A DNA stretch of 64,000 nt from Bacteroidota bacterium (GCA_023412195.1 JAEYNZ010000123.1:4459-68458); one strand, 5' to 3'; positions 1-9,212 are shown, counted from the first letter of the stretch. The notes: generated from the letters alone by a model not told the origin. Numbers and translations: made by a program.

Positions 1-708
1 TTGTATTACTGGGGCGAATTTCAGAAATCGGTTAAGCTTTACATCGAACTGAAAAAGGAATGCCCAACGCTGAATGCACTGAACCTGGGCGGAGGCTTTC
101 CCATAAGGAGCCACCTGGGATTTGAGTATGATTATGAATACATGATCCGGGAAATCGTTAACAACATCAAGGATGCATGCAATGCCGAAGGTGTTGAAGA
201 ACCAGATATTTATACAGAATTTGGCAAGTATACCGTTGGAGAAAGCGGCGCTACCATTTTTTCTGTGCTCGAACAGAAACAGCAGAATGATGCAGAACTT
301 TGGTACATCATTGATAACAGCCTGATGAATACCATACCTGATGCATGGTCGATTTTTGAAAAGTTCATCCTGCTGCCTATCAACAAGTGGAACAATGAAT
401 ATACAAGGGTGAGCATTGGAGGAATCAGCTGCGATCACTCTGACTACTATAACTCGGAGGACCTGAACCAGCAGATCATGCTGCCCCGGTACTCCTCACG
501 TGAAAAAGAACCCCTTTACCTGGGCTTTTTCCATACAGGTGCCTACCAGGATTCAATCAGTGGTTACGGGGGCATTAAGCATTGCCTGATACCCGCACCA
601 AAGCATGTAATCATTGACCGGGATGAAACCGGAAACTTTGTAGACTATGTTTACAGGACAGAACAGACAGTAGAAGACATGTTTAAAATCCTTGGGTATA
701 ACCCCTGA
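1..708 (+). CDS. speA: Biosynthetic arginine decarboxylase, C-terminal part (cut by window edge)
   Basis: PLP-dependent decarboxylase converting arginine to agmatine, the first step of polyamine synthesis. The reading frame is open from base 1, so the leading TTG is a window-edge artefact and about two thirds of the usual protein lies outside. Visible: a glycine-rich PLP-phosphate loop (LNLGGGFP, residues 28-35), a C-D-H-S-D stretch near residue 144 at the position of the substrate-side CDSxD motif, and GAYQDSISG near residue 180, the closing part of the fold-type III C-terminal barrel. Agmatinase, carboxynorspermidine dehydrogenase and NspC lie about 43 kb downstream and would continue the pathway. 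A strong terminator follows the stop. Another decarboxylase of this fold is possible but less likely. Confidence 0.8.
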   Translation: MYYWGEFQKSVKLYIELKKECPTLNALNLGGGFPIRSHLGFEYDYEYMIREIVNNIKDACNAEGVEEPDIYTEFGKYTVGESGATIFSVLEQKQQNDAELWYIIDNSLMNTIPDAWSIFEKFILLPINKWNNEYTRVSIGGISCDHSDYYNSEDLNQQIMLPRYSSREKEPLYLGFFHTGAYQDSISGYGGIKHCLIPAPKHVIIDRDETGNFVDYVYRTEQTVEDMFKILGYNP

Positions 709-726
709 GATATATAATATATTATA

Positions 727-759
727 AAAGCCCCGGCAGAATCACTGCCGGGGCTTTTT
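727..759 (+). terminator. Rho-independent terminator after speA
   Basis: Perfect 13-bp GC-rich stem (727-739 with 745-757), loop AATCA, and a T-run beginning inside the stem. It lies 19 bases after the speA stop codon. Confidence 0.9.
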
Positions 760-890
760 ATTTTATACGAATATAATCTTCAGAGAATATCTTTAAGTTA
801 TAAAAAATACACTTACAACTACGCTTGTCAGCAATTGGGCATATGAAAAATATTTTCGAACGAATGAAATTTTTCACGCATTTTATTTTA

Positions 891-898
891 TACATTTG
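891..898 (+). promoter_or_regulatory. Possible -7 element (TACATTTG) of a Bacteroidota promoter
   Basis: TACATTTG matches the Bacteroidota TAnnTTTG -7 consensus and lies 27 bases upstream of the kelch lipoprotein start. No clear TTTG -33 element stands at the expected spacing, so this is a half-match only. Confidence 0.35.
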
Positions 899-925
899 AA
901 ACTGACAATTAACCTGAATTTCTAA

Positions 926-2572
926 ATGTCTATTTTTTATAAGCTTATTAATCAAGCTCAAATTACGTCTCATAAAATCGGCTTCGGAATTATATTGATT
1001 GCATTTCTCCTGGGATGCAAAGAAACAATTATCATATTAACACCCCCTTCAGTTTCTATATTAAGTGTTTCAAAAGTTTCATTATCTTCATTTGAGATTA
1101 CAATTGATTATAAGCCTGGAGAAGGTCAGGAAATAACAGACTCTAGAATTGAACTGGAGAATCTTACAATTTATGATTCTCCAATCATAATTGAAAAATT
1201 AAACCTGGACGGTAATGAGCCCAAAATCATAAAACATGTTGTTGAAACTGAAAAAATTAACCATGATTACCTTGTAAAGGCAATAATTACGACAACCAAG
1301 TACCGGTATGAAAGCAACAGGTATACCTACCGGACTCCCAAAAATAATTTCTTCTTCAGAATTCTGCCGGAACCTGCCAACGATTATCTGAATTTAGACC
1401 CGGAAATACAGATCAATAAAGGGGGAAAATTTTTTCTGGAAATAGATCATCTAAACACCTATGAAGGGGATCTGAAAGTTACACTTGATAAAACCTTTAT
1501 TTGTGAGAAAAATTTCGATCCCGCAATAAACTGGAATGTGGGAAGCAGATTAAATTCAGGAGGTTTAGTTACGATTCCATATGATATTCAGCCAGGAGAC
1601 TATACAGTTTATATTAATGTCGAAAATCTGGAATATAAGCTTGAGAACAAAATTAGAATATTAGATGGCAACTGGGAAATATTTAATGAAGATTACCCTG
1701 GCGCCAGAATGGGAGATTATGCCTGGTTTAAAATCGATGATCAGTTATATATCGTTGGCGGAGAATATGCATCCTCAACAATTCTTAATTCACCTGTTTG
1801 GAAATTGAATCTCTTGAATGGCGAGTGGCATCAACAGAATGATTTTCCCTGGCCACCGGAATCATATCCTTACTTTAAGAAAATATATCCTTATGATCTA
1901 AACTGGAGAAATACCGGGTATATTTTACTGCAGTCTGATTTGGGTGAAACAGAACTATGGAAATATATCCATACAGCAGATGCATGGGAAAAAGTAACAG
2001 ATTATCCAGGGGCAGGCTTTGAGCTACTGATTGGATTTATTATTGGAGATGAATTATTTGTGGGAGGTGGTGTAAAGCTTGAATTGAATAACGATCATTC
2101 AGTATATGATTTCTGGTCCTTTAATCTGAAATCGGGAGAGTGGAAAAGATTGGAAGACTTGCCTGTCCGACAGTTGGAATTGTGGCAGGTAAGTGCTACC
2201 TGTTCGAGCAATGAAAAGGGTTATGTATTACAATTTCCCGATAAATTATGGGAATATGAACCTTTGAATGATACATGGACTGTCAGAGATAAATTTCCTG
2301 GCCCTTTCAGGCATTCTACAAAATTGGTAGCGTTTAACGATGATATTTATTTAATAGGTGGCATGAATTATTATCCGGGAAATACAAGTTATAAAGATTT
2401 CTGGAAATTTTCGACAATCAACAATGATTGGCAGCTTAAAGCATTCCGCCCGGATTATCCAAACTACGGCATTGCATTTTCTTATGACAACAGTATTATT
2501 ACAGGACTAGGATATGCGAATCATGCTTACACTCATTATAATGAGCCAATAATTTATAAATATACACCCTGA
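926..2572 (+). CDS. Surface lipoprotein with kelch-type repeats
   Basis: A predicted exported lipoprotein of 548 residues. A hydrophobic segment (about 19-30) ends in a lipobox, FLLGC, with Cys31 as the lipidation site. Residues about 40-130 look like an FN3/Ig-type beta domain and 140-240 like a second beta domain. From about 250 on there are kelch-like blades with recurring LYIVGG, LFVGGG and IYLIGG strands, each followed by a W-K/W-E pair. Kelch propellers usually bind proteins or glycans; the ligand here is unknown. The next lipoprotein gene starts 12 bases after the stop, so the two are probably cotranscribed. Both are noticeably more AT-rich than most of the window, which suggests different ancestry or weak constraint. 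Confidence 0.75.
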   Translation: MSIFYKLINQAQITSHKIGFGIILIAFLLGCKETIIILTPPSVSILSVSKVSLSSFEITIDYKPGEGQEITDSRIELENLTIYDSPIIIEKLNLDGNEPKIIKHVVETEKINHDYLVKAIITTTKYRYESNRYTYRTPKNNFFFRILPEPANDYLNLDPEIQINKGGKFFLEIDHLNTYEGDLKVTLDKTFICEKNFDPAINWNVGSRLNSGGLVTIPYDIQPGDYTVYINVENLEYKLENKIRILDGNWEIFNEDYPGARMGDYAWFKIDDQLYIVGGEYASSTILNSPVWKLNLLNGEWHQQNDFPWPPESYPYFKKIYPYDLNWRNTGYILLQSDLGETELWKYIHTADAWEKVTDYPGAGFELLIGFIIGDELFVGGGVKLELNNDHSVYDFWSFNLKSGEWKRLEDLPVRQLELWQVSATCSSNEKGYVLQFPDKLWEYEPLNDTWTVRDKFPGPFRHSTKLVAFNDDIYLIGGMNYYPGNTSYKDFWKFSTINNDWQLKAFRPDYPNYGIAFSYDNSIITGLGYANHAYTHYNEPIIYKYTP

Positions 2573-2584
2573 TTTTTACAGGAC

Positions 2585-4021
2585 ATGAAGAGCAAATTAT
2601 TTTTACCATTAATGGCAATACTGTTCTGGGGATGCACAAAGGAAATTTTTATTAATGAAGAACCAGAGTACCCGGTTATCATTCCTCCAGGTGACTTTTC
2701 CATAAATGTGCAGAACATAACAGATACGGAAGCAGTAGTTACTTGGACCATTTCAAATTCAGATGATAACAGGAGTTTTTTATATGACATCGCTGTTAAT
2801 GATTCAACAATCGCTTTTGATCTGAAGAATATTTTATCATATACAATATCAGGATTATGTCCAAATACAAATTATAAATTATCAGTTATTGCCCATGATG
2901 CGAACTATAACCATCTGAAAAAAGATGCTGAAATAACAACAATGAAATCAATTTTTCAGTCGTGGCATCCTTTTAATCTGGAGTATGACCAGATATCTAT
3001 TTATGGATCAACTGAAACTTCTGATGGTGGTTATGCTATCGTTGGTGTTGTTACACCCTACGTTTCATATTATAACTACAACTTCAATTTCGTAAGTAAA
3101 ATAAATCCCGATTTCACCTTAGCATGGATAAAGATATCTGACTTGAATTTCAAAGGATCAATGTCAGTTATTGAATGCCAGGATGGAAATTTGTTAACCG
3201 TGTGGTCCAATACCATATTGAAATTGAATCCGACAGGCGAAATTATCTGGAAATACGAATGTCCAGCGGATTATGGTATAGAGTTCTTCTCTTCAGTAAC
3301 AGAAACCCAAAATCTGGAAATCCTATTATTAGGCTATAAAGTTGCTACTCCAGTAACATATAGTGTTATCAAACTGAATCAAACTGGAAAAGAATTATGG
3401 CACAAATGGGGAGCATCAGGCACCGGCAACTGGATGGACAAAATAATAACCAAATCTGACGGTGAAATTCTGATGCTGGGAACAACAGAAGGAGCCTCCC
3501 ATGATGGAATTGATAAAAATATTTTTAATTTCATCAGACTTGATGAAAATGGTGATCTTATTAATCAAAAAAATTATCCAAACAAATATTCAGGCAGCGA
3601 TGTGGTATATTCCATCCAGCCTGAACCCAACGGAAATTATCTGATTGTTGGTTCCACTTACGCTGACATTGGCACAGGTGGTACCGATTGGATTCCCCAT
3701 TTAATAAAAATCAACCATAGCGGAGAAATTCTCTGGGAAAAATTTATTGAACCTCAAAGTACTGGAGAAGGCATCTTTAGAATTGTCAATTCGTTTATGC
3801 CTGCCGGACCAGGAGAATATATGATGATGATTCGGGATGACAGAGCTTTTTGTATAGCTTTCATGAACGATGCAGGTGATATAACTCAATATAAAAAAAT
3901 CAGAGGTTATCCTTTATCTGGTAAAATCTTCCTTAATCAACCAGGTGAAATCGTATACTTAACGAATAATGGAATCATTGTCTTTAATCGTGAAGGATAT
4001 GTTCCTGTATCTTATTATTAG
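2585..4021 (+). CDS. Surface lipoprotein with FN3 domain and propeller-like repeats
   Basis: A predicted lipoprotein of 478 residues. The signal segment ends in ILFWGC (Cys17). Residues about 38-118 form an FN3-like domain (VTWTISN, YTISGLCPNTNYKLSV). The remainder repeats a strand pattern of the type GGYAIVG, GEIIWKYE, GEILMLGTTEG and GNYLIVGSTY with I-x-W-x-K pairs. This resembles the delta-60/PQQ-like beta-propellers common in Bacteroidota surface proteins. It follows the kelch lipoprotein with a 12-base gap, and the pair resemble each other in architecture. No catalytic motif is evident; function unknown. Confidence 0.7.
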   Translation: MKSKLFLPLMAILFWGCTKEIFINEEPEYPVIIPPGDFSINVQNITDTEAVVTWTISNSDDNRSFLYDIAVNDSTIAFDLKNILSYTISGLCPNTNYKLSVIAHDANYNHLKKDAEITTMKSIFQSWHPFNLEYDQISIYGSTETSDGGYAIVGVVTPYVSYYNYNFNFVSKINPDFTLAWIKISDLNFKGSMSVIECQDGNLLTVWSNTILKLNPTGEIIWKYECPADYGIEFFSSVTETQNLEILLLGYKVATPVTYSVIKLNQTGKELWHKWGASGTGNWMDKIITKSDGEILMLGTTEGASHDGIDKNIFNFIRLDENGDLINQKNYPNKYSGSDVVYSIQPEPNGNYLIVGSTYADIGTGGTDWIPHLIKINHSGEILWEKFIEPQSTGEGIFRIVNSFMPAGPGEYMMMIRDDRAFCIAFMNDAGDITQYKKIRGYPLSGKIFLNQPGEIVYLTNNGIIVFNREGYVPVSYY

Positions 4022-4129
4022 GCCATACTTCCCGCACGCATTTAGAAAATGAAATAAGCTGACAATTCAGAAACAGGCATTGATTAACAAGGCATTTTGA
4101 TACAAAAGCAATTCATCTTACAAAATTAA

Positions 4130-4153
4130 GGCCCGGTCACCCGGGCCTTTTTT
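4130..4153. terminator. Terminator between convergent genes
   Basis: A 7-bp GC-only stem (4130-4136 with 4141-4147), loop TCAC, followed by TTTTTT. It ends the lipoprotein operon on the plus strand. The A-rich left flank could let it also serve ssb on the minus strand. Confidence 0.8.
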
Positions 4154-4195
4154 GGTGTAGTCTGTCGGTTAACATTAAGACAGCTTCCTTCCTTC

Positions 4196-4540
4196 TCATT
4201 TTCCATTTTTTTTGTCAAGCATCATCAGGGAATTAACCACAATTTCGGTGATGTAATGCTTTTCACCACTTTTATCTTCATAAGAATAGTTAGTAAGCCT
4301 GCCATCAATGGCTATCTCCGATCCTTTTTTCAAATACTTTCCAACAATATCCGCCTGTTTATCCCAGGCTACCAAACGATGCCAGGTTGCATCGGTCCGT
4401 TTATCTCCGTTAACATCACGATATACTTCATTGGTTGCAATTGAAAATGTAGCCACCCTTTTTCCGCTTTCCAGTTTTTTAAATTTTGGTTCTTCACCAA
4501 GATGTCCTATAAGTCTTACATTATTATTTACTGTGCTCAT
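4196..4540 (-). CDS. ssb: Single-stranded DNA-binding protein without acidic tail
   Basis: OB-fold protein that coats single-stranded DNA in replication and repair. The start at 4540 (MSTVNNNVRLIGHLG) fits the family; a further in-frame Met at 4567 would add nine atypical residues. Recognisable features are RLIGHLGEEP, the ATFSIATNE strand, TDATWHRLVAWDKQAD and YLKKGSEIAIDGRL. The protein ends KKNGK at about 114 residues, directly after the OB fold. It lacks the linker and the acidic DDDIPF-type C-terminal tip that recruits partner proteins in canonical SSB. This is typical of short accessory SSBs, so a canonical ssb probably exists elsewhere in the genome. Confidence 0.9.
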   Translation of the reverse strand: MSTVNNNVRLIGHLGEEPKFKKLESGKRVATFSIATNEVYRDVNGDKRTDATWHRLVAWDKQADIVGKYLKKGSEIAIDGRLTNYSYEDKSGEKHYITEIVVNSLMMLDKKNGK

Positions 4541-4707
4541 GTTTGAAAGTATTAAATTGTTTCTCACTCAAATACAGTAATAAAGTTAATAACTTTGACA
4601 AGAATTATCCGGTATTTAAACATTTGTAAACGAATAAAATTATTTACAACTATTTAACAAATCATATATTTTTATATATTAGCCTCTTAAACCAAAACAA
4701 AAATTTT

Positions 4708-5061
4708 ATGTCCCTACGGAATTGCCAGGAATGTGGAGAAGCCTTGAGAGGAAGAGCCGATCAAAAGTTCTGCACCGATGCCTGCCGAAATGCATTCAAT
4801 AACCGTAAATATGGTGATTCATCAAGTTACATGAGAAAAATCAACCGTATTCTAAAAAGAAATCATGCAATCCTTATGGAACTGAACCAAAACGGCAAAG
4901 CAACAACCCATAAAAACATTTTGCTTAAAGAAGGATTCAATTTTACTTACTTTACGCACAGTTGTAAAACCCGCAAAGGAAAAGATTTATATTTTGTATA
5001 TGATCAGGGTTTCTCTGAAGTTGATAATTCCAAAATCATGCTGCTAAAAAAAGAAGCCTGA
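4708..5061 (+). CDS. Small zinc-finger protein, unknown function
   Basis: A 117-residue basic protein. An N-terminal zinc site, CQEC (residues 6-9) paired with CTDAC (22-26), flanks a basic segment ALRGRADQKF. The middle is helical and Lys/Arg-rich, and the C-terminal part (FNFTYFTHSCKTRKGKDLYFVYDQG) looks like a small beta domain. Similar CxxC-GRxDxKFC proteins are widespread in Bacteroidota without known function; nucleic-acid binding is plausible but inferred. It is monocistronic and divergent from ssb. Confidence 0.65.
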   Translation: MSLRNCQECGEALRGRADQKFCTDACRNAFNNRKYGDSSSYMRKINRILKRNHAILMELNQNGKATTHKNILLKEGFNFTYFTHSCKTRKGKDLYFVYDQGFSEVDNSKIMLLKKEA

Positions 5062-5454
5062 CAAGTTCCCGGAACATGAGGGGCAAAAAATCCATATCGA
5101 TTTGGCTGCTAATCAGACCAATATAAACAACGATCAGAACATGCTCCTCCCCTTCCTGCAAACTTTTTTTAAATGATCTTTGACCCGACAGGATGCCGGG
5201 ACAAACCTCCATTATAAGGAAGTATCTATACCGGGAATGGAAAAATAATCATCATGACCTTTCTCAAAAGTTACAGGCAGGGTACAGTAAGATGATTTCT
5301 TCTCCTTGATTAATGTCTTTATCAAAAGCATTGGAAATATCAGCAACTTACAAAATAACTCCCCCTGCACAAAACAAAACATCATTCCTGGTTTTATATA
5401 TAGGATTCTTTAAATGAGAAGCAGCATGCATTTATGATGTTAATGTAATTAACG
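5062..5454. other. Intergenic region, no gene seen
   Basis: 393 bases with no convincing ORF, tRNA or strong terminator. A weak CCCG/CGGG hairpin lies near 5187-5203. The last 50 bases before the CBS-HEPN gene are AT-rich and may hold its promoter, but no TAnnTTTG element is clear. Confidence 0.5.
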
Positions 5455-6432
5455 ATGACAAGCATTAAATTAAAAAATATTATCCAGAACATTAAAGAAA
5501 CAGACCAGGAGGTCCATGTTACCCCCAGGGAGTTATTCATGTTTTTTAACTTCGAAAAACGGACCGAAGGCAACCGCCGTTATGTAGATGATTTTTTAAA
5601 CGAAAATCAGGTTGAAGCTGTACCAGGGTATATGACGACCGGGATGGATGAACAAATTGCACTCCGGTATAAAAAAATAGCCCGGAGCAAAACGAACATC
5701 GACCCCATAAAGAAAATTCAGTTGCTTGAATCTGCAAATACGCCTCCTATTACAGTTTCCCGGGAGGCGAAACTTAAGGAAGCAATTACCCTGATGATGA
5801 TGCATGACATCTCCCAGCTGCCTGTTGTATCCGGCACAAGAACCGTGCAAGGTGTCATCTCGTGGGAAACGATTGGGTACGGCCTTACAAATGGCAATGA
5901 ATCAAACATGGTAATTGACTTCATCCAGAATGATGTCACCATTCTGGACCAGGAAACCCCGCTCCTTGACGCAATTTCTGTAATACTTAAAAAGGGTTTT
6001 ATCCTTGTACAAAGGGCTGATAAAACTTTATGCGGCATAGTAACACTAACAGATATCAGCACACAGTTTTTAATGGTTTCTGAACCATTTTTGCTCCTGG
6101 AACAGATTGAACATCACATCCGGCAGATCCTTGACGGGAAATTTTACATAACTGAATTAAAGGAGTACTGCCAGTATGGAGATATTGAAAGAAAAATAGA
6201 ATACATTGAGGATCTGAGTTTCGGCGACTATATCCGTATCATTGAAAAGCCAGAACACTGGGACAGGCTGCAGCTCAACATTGAACGGTCGCATTTTATC
6301 AGGCACCTCGACAAAATCAGGGAAATAAGGAATGACATCATGCATTTCGATCCCGACGGTATCAGTGCTGAACAAAAAGAAGATCTGACTAAAATGGCAA
6401 AGTTTTTATCTGAGGTGATAAAGTTTGAATAA
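5455..6432 (+). CDS. CBS-pair protein with C-terminal HEPN-like domain
   Basis: A 325-residue soluble protein. Residues 1-90 are helical and resemble a small DNA/RNA-binding or dimerisation region (TPRELFMFFNFEKR). Residues about 95-215 hold two CBS motifs (TPPITVSREAKLKEAITLMM and VTILDQETPLLDAISVILKK), which in other proteins bind adenine nucleotides. Residues about 220-325 are all-helical and contain EIRNDIMHF, an R-x4-H motif (Arg292, His297) that defines the HEPN superfamily of RNases and nucleotide-binding partners. The layout suggests a nucleotide-sensing module controlling a HEPN effector; that role is inferred. No obvious partner such as an MNT toxin-antitoxin protein lies beside it. 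Confidence 0.65.
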   Translation: MTSIKLKNIIQNIKETDQEVHVTPRELFMFFNFEKRTEGNRRYVDDFLNENQVEAVPGYMTTGMDEQIALRYKKIARSKTNIDPIKKIQLLESANTPPITVSREAKLKEAITLMMMHDISQLPVVSGTRTVQGVISWETIGYGLTNGNESNMVIDFIQNDVTILDQETPLLDAISVILKKGFILVQRADKTLCGIVTLTDISTQFLMVSEPFLLLEQIEHHIRQILDGKFYITELKEYCQYGDIERKIEYIEDLSFGDYIRIIEKPEHWDRLQLNIERSHFIRHLDKIREIRNDIMHFDPDGISAEQKEDLTKMAKFLSEVIKFE

Positions 6433-6542
6433 ATATCGCAAATTCAATTTTCGATTGTCAAATATGTTACATCAACACGGGTTCAATAGAAACCATCACG
6501 ATTCACCGTCCTCCACCAGAAACGATAGTGTAACAGCAATTA

Positions 6543-7511
6543 ATGAATTCCATCAATAAATATCAAACATTGATCATCTTTGTGGCTGTGCTCTTAGGTC
6601 TGCTATTTAGCCATAATGAAACAATCGGCACATACTCCGAATATTTCATAGTTCCTTTTTTGATGATTATGCTTTTGGGACTCTTTCTCAATATCCCGGT
6701 AAATATATTACTTAAAGGTTTTTCAAACATAAGATTTTTCTCTGCAAATATTGGGATCAATTTCATTTGGGCGCCATTATTTTCATATACCCTGGGATAT
6801 TTATTGCTCCAGAACCATCCATATATCTGGATTGGATTTGTGATGCTAATGGTGACTCCTTGCACAGATTGGTATCTGATTTTTACAGCAACTGCAAAAG
6901 GAAATACTCCTTTAAGTGCTTCTGTTCTTCCACTAAACCTGGTATTACAGGTAGTTCTATTACCACTTTACTTACTACTGTTTTTCGGCAAGACAAGCTC
7001 CATAGATATTGGAATGCTTTTTAAGAGCATAGGATGGGTACTGCTCGTTCCCTTTTTTGCAGCACAAATAATAAGATATGTTTCAATACAACGAAAATGT
7101 GAATTTATCGATAACAGACTTTTACCATTTTTTGACAAAAGTCAGGTTGTATTACTTGGCCTTGCCATTATGGCCATGTTTGCTTCTCATGGCGTATATT
7201 TAAAGAACTACCCGGAAACCGTTTTTATATTACTGATTCCATTGCTTCTTTTTTTTATTGTGAATTTCTTAATCGGGCGCATTGTGAGTTCCCTATTGAA
7301 ATTTAATTATGAAGATTCAGCAAGTTTGAATTTGGCAACTTTGGCACGAAATTCTCCTATAGCATTGGCCATTGCTGTAACAGCCTTTCCTGATACTCCT
7401 CTTGTAGCATTAGCCCTTGTAATTGGACCATTATTTGAGTTGCCTGTTTTAGCATTGGCATCGCAGTTATTGTTGCAAATAAAAAAAAGAAAAGTAAAAT
7501 TTCTAATTTGA
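6543..7511 (+). CDS. ACR3/BASS-family transporter, probable arsenite or organic anion carrier
   Basis: A 322-residue integral membrane protein with about ten hydrophobic segments and a short cytoplasmic basic tail (KKRKVKFLI). TPCTDWYLIFTA near residue 105 and ARNSPIALAIAV near residue 275 match the two conserved discontinuous-helix regions of the bile acid/arsenite (BASS) superfamily. The first resembles the ACR3 APCT motif, but Cys is followed by Thr-Asp-Trp and not the usual Thr-Ala. No arsR, arsC or other arsenic gene is adjacent, so the substrate is uncertain. Confidence 0.7.
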   Translation: MNSINKYQTLIIFVAVLLGLLFSHNETIGTYSEYFIVPFLMIMLLGLFLNIPVNILLKGFSNIRFFSANIGINFIWAPLFSYTLGYLLLQNHPYIWIGFVMLMVTPCTDWYLIFTATAKGNTPLSASVLPLNLVLQVVLLPLYLLLFFGKTSSIDIGMLFKSIGWVLLVPFFAAQIIRYVSIQRKCEFIDNRLLPFFDKSQVVLLGLAIMAMFASHGVYLKNYPETVFILLIPLLLFFIVNFLIGRIVSSLLKFNYEDSASLNLATLARNSPIALAIAVTAFPDTPLVALALVIGPLFELPVLALASQLLLQIKKRKVKFLI

Positions 7512-7595
7512 AATTTTTGCGCTCCCATATTGTTCTTGATTTGAGAAATATTAAAAGAATCAATGTTATCAGGTAAAATTGTTAAACCAGTGAAA

Positions 7596-7740
7596 TTTGA
7601 GATCTCTCACTTCGTTCGACATGACAGTCAATTAATTATGTATTGTGGAGGGGTAGGTTTGCGGCGAAGCCGCCAACCTAACCCTCCACCTTAAAAGCTC
7701 TGAAAACAACGTCATTTCAACCGCAGGAAGGAATCTCAAA
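7596..7740. repeat. REP/MITE-like composite palindrome
   Basis: Two nested inverted repeats. The outer imperfect arms (7596-7628 and 7708-7740) share TTTGAGAT and GAxATGAC-type blocks. The inner hairpin (7645-7689) has a nearly perfect 21-bp stem, starting GTGGAGGG and ending CCCTCCAC, around a GAA loop. It contains no ORF. Similar intergenic elements are frequent in Bacteroidota genomes; mobility is inferred. The rest of the 7512-7917 gap shows nothing else. Confidence 0.7.
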
Positions 7741-7917
7741 GATTTAACCGGTTACAAATGTAAAAGAATATATACAAGAAACACCTTGAATAAATTCCGG
7801 GATAGACATCCCGTATCTGGGCAATATATAAAAACATAACACAACATGTTAATAGATGCATATTTGAAAAATAAAATCCATTGATCCAATTAACGACCAT
7901 TCCAAAATAAAAGAAAC

Positions 7918-8547
7918 ATGGAAAAATTTGACCGCTTAAAACATTGGGAAAAAATATACCAGACTAATGAATTGAAAGACGTCAGCTGGTATCAGCCCAT
8001 ACCAGAAACATCGTTGGCCTTCTTTAAGCAATTCAATATACCGGAAACAGCAAATATCATAGACATAGGCGGGGGCGACAGCTTATTGGTTGACCATCTG
8101 CTTGAGCTGGGTTACCAGAATATATCAGTCCTCGATATATCAAAGGCTGCTATTGAAAGGGCAAAGCAACGACTTGGAGAAAAAGCAAAAACTGTAAAAT
8201 GGATTGTTGCAGATGCAGCGGCATTCAAACCTGCTGAGAAGTATGACTTTTGGCACGACCGGGCAACATTTCACTTTTTGACAGATGAACATGATATTAC
8301 AAATTATATAATAACAGCTCAGGAAAACATCAACCCAAAAGGTATTTTAGTTATAGGGACATTTTCAGAACAAGGACCCAAAAAATGCAGCGGAATAACA
8401 ATCAAACAATATTCGGAAACTACACTGACCAACCGTATGAAAGAGTATTTTGAAAAAATTAACTGCATATTAGTTGACCATAAGACACCATCTGGCAACA
8501 CTCAGAATTTTGTCTTTTGCAGTTTCAGAAAAGCTCATCCGACTTGA
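7918..8547 (+). CDS. Class I SAM-dependent methyltransferase
   Basis: A 209-residue Rossmann-fold methyltransferase. The N-terminal signature WYQPIPETSLAFF (about 24-36) is typical of one small-molecule methyltransferase subgroup. Motif I is IIDIGGGDSLLVDHLL (about 47-62), followed by the acidic SVLDIS strand and IVADAAAF. W-H-D-R-A-T-F-H-F at about 103-111 corresponds to the post-motif region. The substrate cannot be assigned. It stands alone on an AT-rich stretch next to the REP-like element, with no operon partner. Confidence 0.75.
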   Translation: MEKFDRLKHWEKIYQTNELKDVSWYQPIPETSLAFFKQFNIPETANIIDIGGGDSLLVDHLLELGYQNISVLDISKAAIERAKQRLGEKAKTVKWIVADAAAFKPAEKYDFWHDRATFHFLTDEHDITNYIITAQENINPKGILVIGTFSEQGPKKCSGITIKQYSETTLTNRMKEYFEKINCILVDHKTPSGNTQNFVFCSFRKAHPT

Positions 8548-8774
8548 TATAACACAAAAAAAAAGAAGGACGAATACATATCATGATTTTTATTTTAGGC
8601 GGGATGATGGGCTGATGTGTAACCTTATATTTCTTAACCAGGGGTAGTGTTCATTGACAGCTTTATGCTCCAAACACTGCCCTGACGGAAAGTGCCATTC
8701 CAAGAATGTATCACACTTCCGTAATTCATTTTTTATTCCTATTTTGCCCTTATTAAATTTAAATACATTTAAAT

Positions 8775-9155
8775 ATGAAAAGAATAACGATTCTAATGCT
8801 GGTTGCCATGTTTGCAGCTACAACTCTATGGGCAAATTCACCGGCCGATAGAAATGATTTTATAGGCCACTGGAAGTTTACAAGCCAGTATGCACCTGAT
8901 GGATTCCAGACCGGTACGTTTGTGATCGGTGAAAAAGATGGTGCTCTTACAGGCGAAATAAAATTTGCCGACGGATACTCCGTGCCTATGAAAAATATGG
9001 CTGTTACCGATGGCGTTCTTAAATTCAGCATCAGTGTCGAGTACAACGATGTGCCCATTACTGCCACCGTGGAAGGAAACAAGCTCAAGGGAACAGCATC
9101 ATCACCGGAAGGAAACCTCCCCTTCGAAGCGGTGAAGGTTGAAAAGGAAAAATAA
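8775..9155 (+). CDS. Small secreted beta-sandwich/lipocalin-like protein
   Basis: A 126-residue protein with a cleavable signal peptide (MKRITILMLVAMFAATTLWA) and a mature part made of alternating short beta strands: GHWKFTSQ, GTFVIGEKDGALTGEIKF, YSVPMKNMAV, LKFSISVEYN, ITATVEGNKLKGTAS. The G-x-W and GxLxG pattern resembles lipocalin-like proteins that act in the periplasm or outside the cell. Function unknown. It lies alone upstream of the his operon promoter. Confidence 0.65.
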   Translation: MKRITILMLVAMFAATTLWANSPADRNDFIGHWKFTSQYAPDGFQTGTFVIGEKDGALTGEIKFADGYSVPMKNMAVTDGVLKFSISVEYNDVPITATVEGNKLKGTASSPEGNLPFEAVKVEKEK

Positions 9156-9212
9156 GCTACTTTTAACGCCTTTTAATAAATTCTTAAGCTACAGAATCAA
9201 TATCTTCTGAGT

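Noticed and set aside
7512..7917. tRNA gene near TTCGTTCGACATG
   Set aside because: A T-loop-like GTTCGA is present, but no acceptor stem or other arms can be formed.
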